Below, piece by piece: positions 53,278-63,900 of a stretch of 64,000 bases of DNA. The notes beneath the pieces were generated by a model. The model saw only the letters and a list, made by a program, of their open reading frames with translations. It was not told where the DNA came from and searched no databases. Made by a program: the position numbers and the translations under genes. How positions within the stretch are numbered: the stretch's first letter is position 1; every line of letters starts with the position of its first letter. The DNA is taken from positions 1 through 64,000 of the forward strand of contig JAEUMZ010000134.1 of assembly GCA_016790765.1 (NCBI GenBank), written 5' to 3'. The stretch comes from Betaproteobacteria bacterium. GTDB lineage: Bacteria > Pseudomonadota > Gammaproteobacteria > Burkholderiales > Usitatibacteraceae.

Positions 53278-54054
53278 TTACTGAGCGGGGTCAAGGGAAA
53301 CACAGACACCATTGATCCGCGACCCGAGAGGTGCGGGGCCCAGCAGGTAGAGCATCGGCCTTGCCACGACATCGACATCGGCCAAGCGCCCGGCGTCCTC
53401 ACCGGGGTGGCTGCGGTGGCGCATCGGCGCGCGCAACGGGCCGGGGAGCAGCAGGTTGAAACGCGGGCCCGTCGTCTCGTTCTCGTCGGCCCACACGGCC
53501 ACCAGGTGACGCAGGGCCGACTTGACCGTGGCAAACCCGCCCCAATAGGCGCGAGGGTCCTCGGCATGCGACTCGGTCAGGAACACAATCGACGCGTCCG
53601 GCGCCCGTTTGAGCATCGGATAGCAGGTTTGCGTCAGTGCGGCCGGCCCGGTCAGGTGGATGCGCGCCGTACGTTCCCACGCTTCCAGGGTGATGGCCTC
53701 GAGCGGCATGGTGGAGGTGAAGTGGCTCGCGGCATGGACGATGCCGTCAAGCCGGCCCGTCGTGCGCTTGATCGACAGCGCCAGCGCCTGCAACTGATCC
53801 TGCGTCGCGGACGACAGGTCGAATGGCACGATGGCCGGCTTGGGGCCGCCTTGCCCGACGATCTCGTCGTACACCGCCTCGAGCTTGGATGCCGAACGCC
53901 CAAGGAGGATCACGACGGCACCGGCGCTCGCACATGCGCGCGCCGTCGCACGTCCGATGCCTTGTCCTGCGCCGGTGATCAGGAGGGTGCGGTCGGTGAG
54001 GTGTCCGGGTGGTGGGACCCAGCCGGCGGGCATGGCGTGGGGCAGAAGGGTCAT
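53278..54054 (-). CDS. SDR family protein (YciK-like) with altered active site
   Basis: Short-chain dehydrogenase of 258 aa. Cofactor motif TGAGQGIGRATARACASAG and DGIVHAASHF are intact. Where YciK-like enzymes have YxxxK, this protein reads WGGFATVKSAL, so the catalytic Tyr appears to be Phe and only Lys remains. It may therefore bind NAD(P) without normal oxidoreduction, or the alignment is shifted. It lies directly downstream of hpnE (15 bp), last in the hpn cluster. Confidence 0.85.
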   Translation of the reverse strand: MTLLPHAMPAGWVPPPGHLTDRTLLITGAGQGIGRATARACASAGAVVILLGRSASKLEAVYDEIVGQGGPKPAIVPFDLSSATQDQLQALALSIKRTTGRLDGIVHAASHFTSTMPLEAITLEAWERTARIHLTGPAALTQTCYPMLKRAPDASIVFLTESHAEDPRAYWGGFATVKSALRHLVAVWADENETTGPRFNLLLPGPLRAPMRHRSHPGEDAGRLADVDVVARPMLYLLGPAPLGSRINGVCVSLDPAQ

Positions 54055-54069
54055 GTGTCGGTTTGCGCG

Positions 54070-55392
54070 TCAATGCGGGGTGATGGACGCCAAGGCGGCA
54101 CGCGCGGCGTCGACACCACTGCGCGCGGCGGACTCCAGCGTCGCCGGATAGGGGCTGTGCACATAGTCCCCGGCCAGAAACACGCGCGGATGCGACGTGG
54201 CGCAGGCGGGCCGCCGAGCATGCAGGGCCGGCGTGCAGGCGATGGTGGCAAACTTTTCGGTCACCGTCTTGGTCCACTCCGGTTCCGGGGCCTGCGGGCA
54301 GTGGACGGACAGTTCGCGCCAAGCCAGCGTTTCGAATGTACCCTCGCCCGCAGCGGCATCCGTGGTGGACGGCGATCCCGCGGCGGAGATCACGCCGGCA
54401 ATCAGGCCGTCGCGTGCGTTTGGATGCAACAAGTCGCGGCGATCAAAGAACCACTGCACGCGACCGTCCGCCTGCCCGAGCATCGGTTCCGGCAGCCGTA
54501 CGGCCGCGGCAAACTTGAAATAGACCGTCACAATTTGTTCAAACGCGAATTCCGCGGCTTTTGCGCCATCCAGGCAACCGGGGGCCTCGAGACTGGCGAG
54601 TTGATGCGGCCCCACTGCCACGATGACGGCATCGTAGGTCCGCGCCTGTCCGTCAAACCGGAGGTCGATCGCGGCAGCTCGAGGCGCCAGGGCATCAACG
54701 CGGCATCCGGTCAAGACCTCCCCGCCGCGTTCGCGCACCAACGCCGCTGCGCGTTCAGGGTAGAGCGCGCTCAGGTCCACACAGGGCAACAACAGGTCGC
54801 TGGCATCCCGCTTGGCGTCGAGGGCATCCCGCAGGACATGGGCAAAGACCTGCGCGCTGGCGCTGTCGATGGGCGTGTTGAGTGCGCCAACGGCGAGCGG
54901 CTGCCACACATGGCGCAACAGGGCAGACGTCTGGCGATGCGCGGATAGCATGGCTGCCACGGTCTGCGTGGGATCGACCTGATAGTTCGACGCACGCAGG
55001 GCCCGCATCATGCCGAGGGCTGCGAATCGATCGGCCCAGCCCAGCCCGCGGGCGCCGAGCAAGGCCGCGGCCAGGTGCAAGGGCGCGGGCCAGCGCGGTG
55101 CGCGCATGCGGAACGCAGGTGGCATCGACAGGGTCAGGGGAATGCGCTTGAGGTCCGTCGCGGGGCCACCGGCGCGCTGCATGAGCTGGAGCAGGGTGGA
55201 GTACGCGCCACTGAGGATGTGCTGGCCGTTATCCAGGGTTTCATCCCGGTATTGGATCCGTCGGGCGCGCCCGCCCAGCACCTTGGCGGCCTCGAACACT
55301 GCCACATGCGCCCCGCGTTCGCAGAATGCCTGGGCGGCGGCCATGCCGGCATACCCACCGCCAATCACGGCGATCCTTGGGCGGGCGGTCAC
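54070..55392 (-). CDS. hpnE: Squalene synthesis FAD-dependent oxidoreductase HpnE
   Basis: FAD enzyme of 440 aa that reduces hydroxysqualene to squalene, the last step of the HpnCDE route. FAD motif VIGGGYAGMAAAQAF with GGRARRI, and a C-terminal VFLAGDYVHSPYPATLESA. GTG 55392 overlaps the hpnD stop (GTGA) and is preferred; ATG 55413 is an alternative. With hpnC and hpnD it forms the complete pathway from farnesyl diphosphate; squalene-hopene cyclase is not in the window. Confidence 0.92.
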   Translation of the reverse strand: MTARPRIAVIGGGYAGMAAAQAFCERGAHVAVFEAAKVLGGRARRIQYRDETLDNGQHILSGAYSTLLQLMQRAGGPATDLKRIPLTLSMPPAFRMRAPRWPAPLHLAAALLGARGLGWADRFAALGMMRALRASNYQVDPTQTVAAMLSAHRQTSALLRHVWQPLAVGALNTPIDSASAQVFAHVLRDALDAKRDASDLLLPCVDLSALYPERAAALVRERGGEVLTGCRVDALAPRAAAIDLRFDGQARTYDAVIVAVGPHQLASLEAPGCLDGAKAAEFAFEQIVTVYFKFAAAVRLPEPMLGQADGRVQWFFDRRDLLHPNARDGLIAGVISAAGSPSTTDAAAGEGTFETLAWRELSVHCPQAPEPEWTKTVTEKFATIACTPALHARRPACATSHPRVFLAGDYVHSPYPATLESAARSGVDAARAALASITPH

Positions 55393-56222
55393 GCGCGGAC
55401 CCAGGTCTTCCAAGCCAGCCAGAGTTTGCGGACCGGCGTCAGGGAAATCCGCTGGTGCAGCACACGAAAGCGCGTGCGCTCGATCTCGTCAAGCAGGGTC
55501 ATGTAAATGGCCGCCATCATCAGGCCCGGCCGCTGCGCGCGCCGGTCAACTGGGGGCAGCGCCTGCATCGCCAAGCGATGGTGTTCGCGCGCACGCGCCG
55601 CCTCGAAGGCCATCAACTGTTCGAATCCGGCGGAATACTCCCCGCGCAACAGGGACTCTTCGTCCACACCGAACCGGCGCATGTCTTCGGCCGGGAGGTA
55701 GATGCGCCCGCGCCGGGCATCTTCGCCGACGTCGCGGATGATGTTGGTCAACTGGAATGCGAGCCCGAGGTTTTCAGCGTAGTCGAGCGTGGAAGCCGAC
55801 TGGTGCCCGAAGATCCCGGCCGAAAGTTGTCCGACCACGCCGGCGACGCGATGGCAGTAGATGCGCAGTGCATCGTAATCCGCGTAGCGGCGATGGGTCA
55901 GGTCCATCTCCATGCCGTCGATGATTTCATTGAGGCGCGCAGCGTCCAGCCCGAAGGCGGCGATGGCGGGCTGCAAGGCCCGCGTCACCAGGTGGGTCGG
56001 TTGGCCAGCGAACAGGTTGGCCACCTCCGCGCGCCACCAACCGAGTTTGGCCAGTGCGACCTCGCGGTCGGAGACCTCGTCGGCAATGTCGTCGACTTCG
56101 CGGCAAAACGCATACAAGGCCGTGATCGCGCGCCGGCGGTCGGGTTCGAGAAATCGAAAGCTGTAATAAAAACTCGAGCCGCTCTTGGCGGCGCGGTCTT
56201 CGCAGTATTGGTCCGGTGTCAT
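55389..56222 (-). CDS. hpnD: Presqualene diphosphate synthase HpnD
   Basis: Trans-prenyltransferase of 277 aa condensing two farnesyl diphosphates to presqualene diphosphate. The Asp-rich motifs are REVDDIADE and NIIRDVGEDARRGRIYLP. YCHRVAGVVG is typical of the squalene/phytoene synthase family. Between it and hpnC lie 176 bp holding a dispersed repeat. Confidence 0.94.
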   Translation of the reverse strand: MTPDQYCEDRAAKSGSSFYYSFRFLEPDRRRAITALYAFCREVDDIADEVSDREVALAKLGWWRAEVANLFAGQPTHLVTRALQPAIAAFGLDAARLNEIIDGMEMDLTHRRYADYDALRIYCHRVAGVVGQLSAGIFGHQSASTLDYAENLGLAFQLTNIIRDVGEDARRGRIYLPAEDMRRFGVDEESLLRGEYSAGFEQLMAFEAARAREHHRLAMQALPPVDRRAQRPGLMMAAIYMTLLDEIERTRFRVLHQRISLTPVRKLWLAWKTWVRA

Positions 56223-56307
56223 GTCGGCGGAGTGCTGGCGCGGCGCGGATTATCGCGTACCTGGCCCGACTTCATTGCCTGGACACCTTGGCGGGTCGCG
56301 GGTGAAT

Positions 56308-56350
56308 CGTCAAAGTCAAGCACTGGCGCGGATTCCAAGGCTGAAATGCG
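56308..56350 (-). repeat. Dispersed ~50-bp intergenic repeat, copy 6 (minus orientation)
   Basis: Read on the minus strand: GGAATCCGCGCCAGTGCTTG then ACTTTGACG. The only copy in inverse orientation; located between hpnC and hpnD. Confidence 0.65.
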
Positions 56351-56398
56351 TGGAACGCAAGGACCGGCGCGGTGTCTTGCGCTTGGGTATGCTGAACA

Positions 56399-57220
56399 TC
56401 ATCGCGCGAGAAGTGCCCGGGGGGCCAGGCGCAGCCAATCGACCCGGGTCAGCACGGGCCGGTGACGGAACACGTCCCCTTCGGCGGCGTCGATCTTGTC
56501 GAGAATGGCCAGCCCGCCGGCCATGATCAGCCGCAACTCGGCACCGATTCGTCCGTGCAAGATGCGACCCAGCGGGCGGCCGCTCATCATCAGCGCGCGG
56601 GCCTGGGCGCTGCGCTCCGCCATCATCGCGCTCCACGCCGGCGTCACGCGCTGGTGTTCGATGTCGGAATCGCTCAGGCCATGTTTTTCAAGCAGGTCCC
56701 TGGGCAGGTATACGCGTCCAAAGCCGTTCTTCTTCCAGTCGATGGCCACGTCTTGCCAGTGGTTGATCAACTGCAAGGCGGTGCAGATGGCATCGCTGTG
56801 TGCGAGGCAATGCGGTGCGGTTTCGCGATAGAGGTGCAGAAGAAGGCGCCCGATGGGATTGGCCGACCGTCGACAGTAGTCGAACAGCTCGGCATCGTTC
56901 GCGTACCGCACTTTGGTGACATCCTGCTTGAACGCATCGAGCAGGTCGCGAAACAGCGAGACTGGCAGGGCGTGATGCAGGATGATTTGCTGGAGGCCGG
57001 CAAACAGCGAGTCGGCGGGCATGTCGCCTGACTCGATCGCGTCCAGCTGGCTTTCAAATCCCTCCAGCAAGGCCAGCCGTTCGGCAGGCTTGCGGTCGCC
57101 TTCGTCCGCAAAGTCATCTGCGCGGCGGGCGAATTGATAGATCAGTTCTATCGGCCGGCGCAGGTGGGCGGGCAACAGGAATGAGGCGACTGGAAAGTTC
57201 TCGTAGTGATCGACGGGCAC
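56399..57220 (-). CDS. hpnC: Hydroxysqualene synthase HpnC
   Basis: Squalene/phytoene synthase-like protein of 273 aa converting presqualene diphosphate to hydroxysqualene. Motifs: VDHYENFPVASFLLP at the N-terminus, RRADDFADEGD, and NHWQDVAIDWKKNGFGRVYL. GTG 57220 is chosen because VPVDHYENFPVAS is the usual start in this family; the reading frame continues upstream through unrelated sequence and the tRNA-Leu gene on the other strand. No clear ribosome site. Confidence 0.9.
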   Translation of the reverse strand: MPVDHYENFPVASFLLPAHLRRPIELIYQFARRADDFADEGDRKPAERLALLEGFESQLDAIESGDMPADSLFAGLQQIILHHALPVSLFRDLLDAFKQDVTKVRYANDAELFDYCRRSANPIGRLLLHLYRETAPHCLAHSDAICTALQLINHWQDVAIDWKKNGFGRVYLPRDLLEKHGLSDSDIEHQRVTPAWSAMMAERSAQARALMMSGRPLGRILHGRIGAELRLIMAGGLAILDKIDAAEGDVFRHRPVLTRVDWLRLAPRALLAR

Positions 57221-57377
57221 TGTGCAAGGAGAATCGGAGCGTTTGGAAATTATATTGAGAAAACAAGGACTTTCCTCAAGTTGGGCGCCTGCCGGGATCG
57301 TGCTTTCGCATGCGGCCAAGGGCACTTTCGGGTAGAATTCGCGGTCATTCCCCGGGGTCTGCAACTGCGGCCCAAGC

Positions 57378-57462
57378 GCGAAAGTGGCGGAATTGGTAGA
57401 CGCACTGGATTTAGGTTCCAGCGCCTTGCGGCGTGGGGGTTCGAGTCCCTTCTTTCGCACCA
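57378..57462 (+). tRNA. tRNA-Leu (UAG anticodon)
   Basis: Cloverleaf of 85 nt with encoded CCA. Acceptor GCGAAAG pairs with CTTTCGC; D-arm GGCGGAATTGGTAGACGC; anticodon loop TTTAGGT with TAG; long variable arm GCGCCTTGCGGCGT as in class II tRNA; T-arm GGGGGTTCGAGTCCCTT. Reads CUA and other CUN codons. It lies 64 bp before tig. Confidence 0.97.
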
Positions 57463-57526
57463 TGGAACGCCCCTCTTGCATCCCGTTGGGGCAAGGCCTT
57501 TCGATACTTCGATTTCAAGGATTCAC

Positions 57527-58840
57527 ATGCAAGCCCAAGCTTCTACCTCCGCGCCCAGCGCACTGGAACGCAACCTCGTCCTGACGCTCAAGTCGGCGGA
57601 AATCGACGCCCAGATCCAGTCCCGCCTCAAGCAGATCGCCCGGACCGCCAAGATGTCCGGCTTTCGGCCGGGCAAGGTGCCCTTCAGCGTGGTGGCCAAC
57701 CAGTACGGGTTCCAGGTGCGCCAGGAAGTGATGTCCGACTCGGTCCAGCGTTCGTTCGCCGACGCAGTGAAACAGCAAAACCTGCGTGTGGCGGGCTATC
57801 CGCGCTTTGCGCCGGCCGGTGCGACACCGGCGCCCGACAGTTTCGAGTTCACCGCCACCTTCGAGGTGTATCCGGAAATCAAGCTGGGTTCACTGGCCGG
57901 TTGCAAGTTGGAGCGCCCGGTGGCGGCCGTCACGGACAAGGATGTCGACAACACCATCGAAACCCTGCGCAAACAACGCGCGTCCTACGACAAGGCCGAC
58001 CGCCCGGCACAGAAAGGTGACTTTGTGATGGTGGATTTTGCCGGGACCGTCGACGGAACACCCTTTGAAGGCGGAACGGCGGAGAACTTCGGTGTGGTGT
58101 TGGGGGACGGGCGCATGTTGCCGGAGTTCGAGGCCGCATTGGTCGGCATGTCCGGCGGCGCCAGCAAGCAGTTCCCGCTGACCTTTCCGGCAGACTACAC
58201 CGCGGAACTGGCGGGCAAGACGGCAGAGTTCAACGTGACGGTCAAGGTGGTGAACGCACCGGCGTATCCGCCGGTGGATTCCGCGTTTGCCGTGTCGCTT
58301 GGGGTGGCCGACGGTGATGTCGCCAAGATGCGTGCCGAGATCAAGGCCAATCTGGAGCGTGAACTGAAAAAGCGCGTGCGTACCCGCACCAAGGACCAGG
58401 TCATGGAGGCGCTGGCCACGGTGACGACGGTGGACCTGCCGCGTTCCCTGGTCGACATGGAAATTGGCCGCCTGCAGGAAACGGCCGTGCGCGACCTCGA
58501 GGCGCGCGGGATGACCACCAAGAACATGCAACTGCCGCCGGAACTGTTCCTTGAGCGCGCCGAAAAGCGCGTCAAGCTCGGCCTGATCCTGTCTGAAGTG
58601 ATTCGCCAGCACGACCTGCGCGCTGCGCCGGACCAGGTTCGCACCGTCGTCGAGGAGCACGCCGAGAGCTTCGAGGATCCCAAGCAAATGGTACGCTGGT
58701 ACTACAGCGATCCGTCGCGGCTGGCCGAGGTCGAGGCCATGGTGCTGGAGGAGAATGTGGTCGAATGGGCGGCCAAGTCGATGGATGTCAGCGACGTGGA
58801 AAAATCATTTGACGAAGTCATGGAGATCAAGCGCACATGA
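57527..58840 (+). CDS. tig: Trigger factor
   Basis: Ribosome-bound chaperone and prolyl isomerase, 437 aa. N-terminal ribosome-binding segment [12 protein letters not shown], central FKBP-type domain ([17 protein letters not shown]), C-terminal helical arm domain. The stop overlaps clpP by 4 bp (ATGA), an unusually tight coupling. Start at 57527 excludes upstream codons that lie over the tRNA. Confidence 0.96.
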   Translation: MQAQASTSAPSALERNLVLTLKSAEIDAQIQSRLKQIARTAKMSGFRPGKVPFSVVANQYGFQVRQEVMSDSVQRSFADAVKQQNLRVAGYPRFAPAGATPAPDSFEFTATFEVYPEIKLGSLAGCKLERPVAAVTDKDVDNTIETLRKQRASYDKADRPAQKGDFVMVDFAGTVDGTPFEGGTAENFGVVLGDGRMLPEFEAALVGMSGGASKQFPLTFPADYTAELAGKTAEFNVTVKVVNAPAYPPVDSAFAVSLGVADGDVAKMRAEIKANLERELKKRVRTRTKDQVMEALATVTTVDLPRSLVDMEIGRLQETAVRDLEARGMTTKNMQLPPELFLERAEKRVKLGLILSEVIRQHDLRAAPDQVRTVVEEHAESFEDPKQMVRWYYSDPSRLAEVEAMVLEENVVEWAAKSMDVSDVEKSFDEVMEIKRT

Positions 58841-59502
58841 GACACTTTGCCGAGTTCCAGTCACGCGCGTTCGATCTCACCGGCATGGCGCCAGGGGAGG
58901 GCCCCACCGGACTGGGCTACATTCCCATGGTCATCGAGCAGTCGGGCCGCGGTGAGCGCGCGTTCGACATTTACTCGCGGCTGTTGAAGGAGCGGGTGAT
59001 CTTCCTCGTCGGGGAAGTCAATGACGCAACAGCGAACCTGATCGTCGCGCAGCTTCTGTTCCTCGAATCGGAGAATCCGGACAAGGACATTTCCCTGTAC
59101 ATCAATTCACCCGGCGGATCCGTCACCGCGGGACTGGCGATCTACGACACGATGCAGTTCATCAAGCCGGATGTGACGACCCTGTGCACCGGGTTTGCCG
59201 CCAGCATGGGCGCATTCCTGCTGGCAGCGGGCTCCAAGGGCAAGCGCATTTGCCTGCCGAATTCGCGCGTGATGATTCACCAGGTCTCCGGCGGATTCCG
59301 CGGCCAGGCATCGGACATTGAAATCCACGCCAAGGAGACCTTGTTCCTGAAGCGCCGACTGAACGAAATCATGTCTCGGCACACCGGCCAGCCGATGGAA
59401 GTCATCGAGCGCGATACCGACCGTGACAATTTCCTCTCGGCGGAAGAGGCGAGGAATTACGGTATTATCGACAAGGTACTGGAGAGTCGGCACCAGTTGT
59501 GA
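58837..59502 (+). CDS. clpP: ATP-dependent Clp protease proteolytic subunit
   Basis: Serine peptidase of 221 aa forming the ClpP tetradecamer. Catalytic Ser in [11 protein letters not shown], His in MIHQVSGG, and the Asp in RDTDRDNF region. N-terminal propeptide before [11 protein letters not shown] is typical. Cotranscribed with tig and clpX. Confidence 0.97.
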   Translation: MRHFAEFQSRAFDLTGMAPGEGPTGLGYIPMVIEQSGRGERAFDIYSRLLKERVIFLVGEVNDATANLIVAQLLFLESENPDKDISLYINSPGGSVTAGLAIYDTMQFIKPDVTTLCTGFAASMGAFLLAAGSKGKRICLPNSRVMIHQVSGGFRGQASDIEIHAKETLFLKRRLNEIMSRHTGQPMEVIERDTDRDNFLSAEEARNYGIIDKVLESRHQL

Positions 59503-59552
59503 GGGGTCCGGCATCCTCACCGGTGACTTGAAACGGGCAGAGCGGGATCAGC

Positions 59553-60818
59553 ATGACGGAAAAGGTGGGTGAAAAGCTGCTGTATTGCTCCTTTTGCGGC
59601 AAAAGCCAGCATGAGGTGAGGAAGCTGATTGCCGGCCCGTCCGTGTTCATTTGCGACGAGTGCATCGACCTCTGCAACGACATCATCCGTGAAGAGGCGC
59701 AGTCCGATGCCAAAGACAAGTCCGCCAAGAACGACCTGCCCACGCCGCAGGAGATTTGCGACATCCTCGACCAATACGTGATCGACCAGTTGCAGGCCAA
59801 GAAGATCCTGTCGGTCGCCGTGTACAACCATTACAAGCGGCTCAAATCCAGTGGCAAGGATGGCGACGTCGAACTTGCCAAGTCCAATATCCTGCTGATC
59901 GGGCCGACCGGTTCCGGGAAGACGCTGCTGGCACAGACACTTGCGCGCTTGCTCAATGTTCCGTTTGTGATCGCCGACGCGACCACGCTGACCGAGGCGG
60001 GGTATGTGGGCGAGGATGTCGAGAACATCATCCAGAAACTGCTGCAGAAGTGCGACTACGATGTCGACAAGGCGCAGCGCGGCATCGTGTACATCGACGA
60101 AATCGACAAGATTTCACGCAAGTCGGACAACCCGTCCATCACGCGCGATGTCAGCGGCGAGGGCGTCCAGCAGGCGCTCTTGAAGCTCATCGAGGGGACG
60201 ATTGCCTCCGTCCCTCCGCAGGGCGGCCGCAAGCATCCCAACCAGGAGTTCGTGCAGATCGACACGACCAACATCCTGTTCATTTGCGGTGGCGCCTTCA
60301 GCGGACTCGAGAAGGTCATCCAGAACCGGACCGACAAGGTCGGCATCGGGTTCGGCGCGGACGTGCGCAGCGGCAAGGATCGCGAGGCGAGCAACGAATT
60401 GCTGCGCGACGTGGAGCCCGAGGACCTGATCAAGTACGGGCTGATTCCGGAGTTTGTCGGTCGCCTCCCGGTGGTTGCAACCCTTGAGGAACTCGATGAG
60501 AAGGCCCTCGTCCGCATCCTGACTGAACCGAAGAACGCCCTCACCAAGCAGTACGATCGGCTGTTCGCCATGGAAGGCGTGGCTTTGGAATTCCGCGAAA
60601 CCGCGCTCAATGCCATCGCCAAGCGCGCCTTGGAGCGCAAGACCGGGGCCCGTGGCCTGCGTTCGATCATCGAGCATGCTTTGCTGGATGTGATGTTCGA
60701 GCTGCCTTCGCTCGCCAATGTAGAGAAGGCTGTCGTGGACGAGGGAACGATCAACGGGGACCAGAAACCCCTGTTGATCTACTCCGACCAACCCAAGGTG
60801 GCTGGCGCGCAGTCTTGA
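59553..60818 (+). CDS. clpX: ATP-dependent Clp protease ATP-binding subunit ClpX
   Basis: AAA+ unfoldase of 421 aa. Zinc-binding domain CSFCGKSQ and CDECIDLC; Walker [11 protein letters not shown]; Walker [10 protein letters not shown]; pore and sensor segments ([14 protein letters not shown], then [15 protein letters not shown]). Recognises substrates and feeds ClpP. 50 bp after clpP. Confidence 0.97.
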   Translation: MTEKVGEKLLYCSFCGKSQHEVRKLIAGPSVFICDECIDLCNDIIREEAQSDAKDKSAKNDLPTPQEICDILDQYVIDQLQAKKILSVAVYNHYKRLKSSGKDGDVELAKSNILLIGPTGSGKTLLAQTLARLLNVPFVIADATTLTEAGYVGEDVENIIQKLLQKCDYDVDKAQRGIVYIDEIDKISRKSDNPSITRDVSGEGVQQALLKLIEGTIASVPPQGGRKHPNQEFVQIDTTNILFICGGAFSGLEKVIQNRTDKVGIGFGADVRSGKDREASNELLRDVEPEDLIKYGLIPEFVGRLPVVATLEELDEKALVRILTEPKNALTKQYDRLFAMEGVALEFRETALNAIAKRALERKTGARGLRSIIEHALLDVMFELPSLANVEKAVVDEGTINGDQKPLLIYSDQPKVAGAQS

Positions 60819-60961
60819 TCCTTGCGGCCGTGATTCATGCGCGTCGCATCGCGTTGCCGGTGCCCAAGGCGCCTGAGCATTGAAAATCTCCGAATCGGCA
60901 CCACGTGCCTCCATGCCCGGCCCCGATTGCCGGGCCAATGAGCTTGAATACAGGAATCGCC

Positions 60962-63355
60962 ATGAGCATGTCTGAACCAACCGTCCTGCCCTTGTTGCCC
61001 CTGCGCGACGTGGTGGTGTTTCCCCACATGGTGATCCCGCTGTTCGTGGGCCGCCCGAAGTCGATCAAGGCGCTCGAGGCCGCGATGGAGGAAGGCAAGA
61101 ACGTCGTGTTGGTCGCGCAAAAGTCGGCGGCCAATGACGACCCGACGCCGGATGACCTGTACGACGTGGGTTCCGTGGCGTCGATCCTGCAAATGCTGAA
61201 ACTGCCCGACGGCACGGTCAAGGTCCTGGTGGAAGGCGCGCACCGCGCCCGCATTCACGAGGTGATGGGCGACAAGGAGCATTACGAGGCGTCGATCACG
61301 CCGATCGCGCAGGATGGCGGGGACAACAACGAGGTCGAGGCGATGCGGCGCAGCCTGTTCGCGCAGTTCGACCAGTACGTGAAGCTCAACAAGAAGATCC
61401 CGCCGGAAGTGCTGACGTCCCTGTCGGGCATCGAGAATGCGAGCCGGTTGTCGGATACGATCGCCGCCCATTTGCCGCTGAAGCTCGAACAGAAGCAGCA
61501 GATCCTCGAGAACTTCGATGTGCCCTCGCGCCTGGAGCAGTTGCTCGGGCTGCTGGAAACGGAGATCGACATCCTCCAGGTGGAAAAGCGCATTCGCGGT
61601 CGCGTGAAGCGCCAGATGGAAAAGTCCCAGCGCGAGTACTACCTCAACGAGCAGGTCAAGGCGATCCAGAAGGAACTGGGTGAATCCGAGGATGGCGCCG
61701 AGGTTGACGAACTGGAGAAGAAAATCAAGGCGGCGCACATGCCGAAGGATGCGCGCGCCAAGGTCGAGGCCGAACTCAAGAAGCTGCGCATGATGTCGCC
61801 GATGTCGGCAGAGGCGACCGTGGTGCGCAATTTCATCGACACGCTGGTTTCGCTGCCCTGGAAGAAGAAGACCAAGGTCAGCATCGACCTGGCCAAGGCG
61901 GAAAAGGTGCTTGACGCGGACCATTTCGGCCTCGAAAAGGTCAAGGAACGCATCGTCGAATACCTGGCCGTGCAGAGTCGCGTCGACAAGCTGAAGGCCC
62001 CCATTCTTTGCCTGGTGGGGCCGCCCGGCGTGGGCAAGACCTCCCTCGGGCAGTCGATCGCCAAGGCCACCAACCGCAAGTTCGTGCGCATGTCGCTGGG
62101 CGGCGTGCGCGACGAATCGGAAATTCGCGGCCATCGCCGGACGTACATCGGTTCCATGCCGGGCAAGATCCTGCAGAACATGAGCAAGGTGGGGGTGCGC
62201 AATCCGCTGTTCCTGCTCGACGAAGTCGACAAGATGGGCATGGATTTCCGCGGGGATCCCGCCAGCGCGCTCCTTGAGGTGCTGGACCCGGAGCAGAACC
62301 ACACGTTCCAGGATCACTACGTCGAGGTCGATTTCGACCTTTCAGACGTCATGTTTGTCGCCACGTCCAATTCCTTCAACATCCCGCCCGCCCTGCTGGA
62401 CCGGATGGAGGTCATCCGCCTGGCCGGCTATACGGAGGACGAAAAGGTGCACATCTCGCGCCAATACCTGCTGCCCAAGCAGATGAAGGCCAATGGCGTG
62501 AAGGCTGACGAACTCAAGGTGGCGGACCAAGCCCTGCGGGACATTACCCGCTACTTCACGCGCGAGGCCGGGGTGCGGGGACTTGAGCGCGAGATCGCCA
62601 AGATCTGCCGCAAGGTGGTCAAGTCGCAGATGACGGCCAACAAGAAAGGCACGGTGCAGGTCACCGCCAAGAACCTCGACAAGTTCCTCGGTGTGCGCCG
62701 ATACACGTACGGAATTGCGGAGAAAACGAATCAGATCGGCCAGGTCACCGGCCTGGCCTGGACCGAAGTGGGCGGCGAGCTGCTCACCGTCGAGGCGGCC
62801 AAGCTGCCCGGCAAGGGCAAGGTCGACACCACCGGCAAACTCGGCGAGGTGATGCAGGAGTCGATCAAGGCGGCCATTTCCGTGGTGCGCTCGCGCGCCA
62901 AGTCGCTGGGCATTCCTGCCGACTTCTACGAGAAGAACGACTTGCACATCCACCTGCCGGAGGGCGCCACGCCGAAGGATGGGCCGAGCGCCGGGATTGC
63001 AATCACGACGGCCCTGGTGTCCGTTCTGAGCAGCAATCCGGTGCGGTGCGATGTCGCCATGACGGGCGAGATCACCTTGCGCGGCGAAGTGTTGCCGATC
63101 GGCGGCCTCAAGGAAAAGCTGCTGGCGGCGGCGCGCGGCGGGATCAAGAAAGTGCTGATCCCCGAGGAGAACCGCAAGGACCTGGCGGAAATTCCGACCG
63201 AGATTACGCGCGACCTGGAAATCATCCCGGTAAAGTGGATCGACGCGGTGCTGGAAACCGCACTGGAGCGCACGCCGGAACCCCTGGACGAGACGGTCGA
63301 AGTCGCACCTGCAATTGCGGCGCCTGCAGAGAAATCCACCATCACGAAGCATTGA
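60962..63355 (+). CDS. lon: ATP-dependent protease Lon
   Basis: Lon (LonA) protease of 797 aa. N-terminal substrate domain begins VLPLLPLRDVVVFPHMVIPL; ATPase Walker A GPPGVGKTSLGQSIAK; proteolytic domain with catalytic Ser in PKDGPSAGIAITTAL and Lys in GGLKEKLLAA. ATG 60962 is used, a second Met two codons later is possible. Spaced 143 bp from clpX, so it may have its own promoter. Confidence 0.97.
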   Translation: MSMSEPTVLPLLPLRDVVVFPHMVIPLFVGRPKSIKALEAAMEEGKNVVLVAQKSAANDDPTPDDLYDVGSVASILQMLKLPDGTVKVLVEGAHRARIHEVMGDKEHYEASITPIAQDGGDNNEVEAMRRSLFAQFDQYVKLNKKIPPEVLTSLSGIENASRLSDTIAAHLPLKLEQKQQILENFDVPSRLEQLLGLLETEIDILQVEKRIRGRVKRQMEKSQREYYLNEQVKAIQKELGESEDGAEVDELEKKIKAAHMPKDARAKVEAELKKLRMMSPMSAEATVVRNFIDTLVSLPWKKKTKVSIDLAKAEKVLDADHFGLEKVKERIVEYLAVQSRVDKLKAPILCLVGPPGVGKTSLGQSIAKATNRKFVRMSLGGVRDESEIRGHRRTYIGSMPGKILQNMSKVGVRNPLFLLDEVDKMGMDFRGDPASALLEVLDPEQNHTFQDHYVEVDFDLSDVMFVATSNSFNIPPALLDRMEVIRLAGYTEDEKVHISRQYLLPKQMKANGVKADELKVADQALRDITRYFTREAGVRGLEREIAKICRKVVKSQMTANKKGTVQVTAKNLDKFLGVRRYTYGIAEKTNQIGQVTGLAWTEVGGELLTVEAAKLPGKGKVDTTGKLGEVMQESIKAAISVVRSRAKSLGIPADFYEKNDLHIHLPEGATPKDGPSAGIAITTALVSVLSSNPVRCDVAMTGEITLRGEVLPIGGLKEKLLAAARGGIKKVLIPEENRKDLAEIPTEITRDLEIIPVKWIDAVLETALERTPEPLDETVEVAPAIAAPAEKSTITKH

Positions 63356-63495
63356 CTTGCATCGACGCGTGATCGCGGAACGCGCCTGACGCAGCGAATC
63401 GGGATGTATTAGAATTCCCGTTCGAATTTGCCGTGCGCGTTCGGTCCGTACCGGCACCAAAGCCAGCTCCGCATTCAAACAAGAAGGATGACCCC

Positions 63496-63768
63496 GTGAA
63501 CAAGACAGAACTGATCGAGTCGATTGCCAAGTCCGCCGACATCTCCAAGGCTGCCGCGCAGCGCGCCGTCGACGGCATGTTTTCCGCCATTCGCGTGTCG
63601 TTGAAGCGGGGCCAAATGGTGACCCTGGTGGGATTCGGCACGTTTTACGTGGGTCGCCGCAAGGCACGCCCGGGCCGCAATCCGCGTACCGGCGCATCGA
63701 TCAAGATCGCTGCAGCAAAAGTACCGAAGTTCCGCGCTGGCAAAGCACTCAAGGATGCGCTAAACTAG
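63496..63768 (+). CDS. hupB: DNA-binding protein HU (beta-type)
   Basis: Nucleoid-associated HU protein of 90 aa. [20 protein letters not shown] at the start and the DNA-binding arm [20 protein letters not shown] are canonical. GTG start at 63496 after GAAGGA. Follows lon as in most proteobacteria. Confidence 0.97.
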   Translation: MNKTELIESIAKSADISKAAAQRAVDGMFSAIRVSLKRGQMVTLVGFGTFYVGRRKARPGRNPRTGASIKIAAAKVPKFRAGKALKDALN

Positions 63769-63776
63769 CGGGCTTC

Positions 63777-63852
63777 GGGTGCTTAGCTCAGCTGGTAGAG
63801 CGTCGCCCTTACAAGGCGAATGTCGGGGGTTCGATCCCCTCAGCACCCACCA
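63777..63852 (+). tRNA. tRNA-Val (UAC anticodon)
   Basis: 76 nt including CCA. Acceptor GGGTGCT/AGCACCC; D-arm AGCTCAGCTGGTAGAGC; anticodon loop with TAC in GCCCTTACAAGGC; T-arm GGGGGTTCGATCCCCT. Reads GUA and other GUN codons. Confidence 0.97.
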
Positions 63853-63900
63853 TGAGGATTTCCGCCGTTTCGCGCCGCTGAAACGGGCATTGCAGCGAAT

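Noticed and set aside
57384-57584. Short reading frame starting MAELVDALDLGSSALRRGGS
   Set aside because: This is the translated tRNA-Leu gene, a common false protein call.
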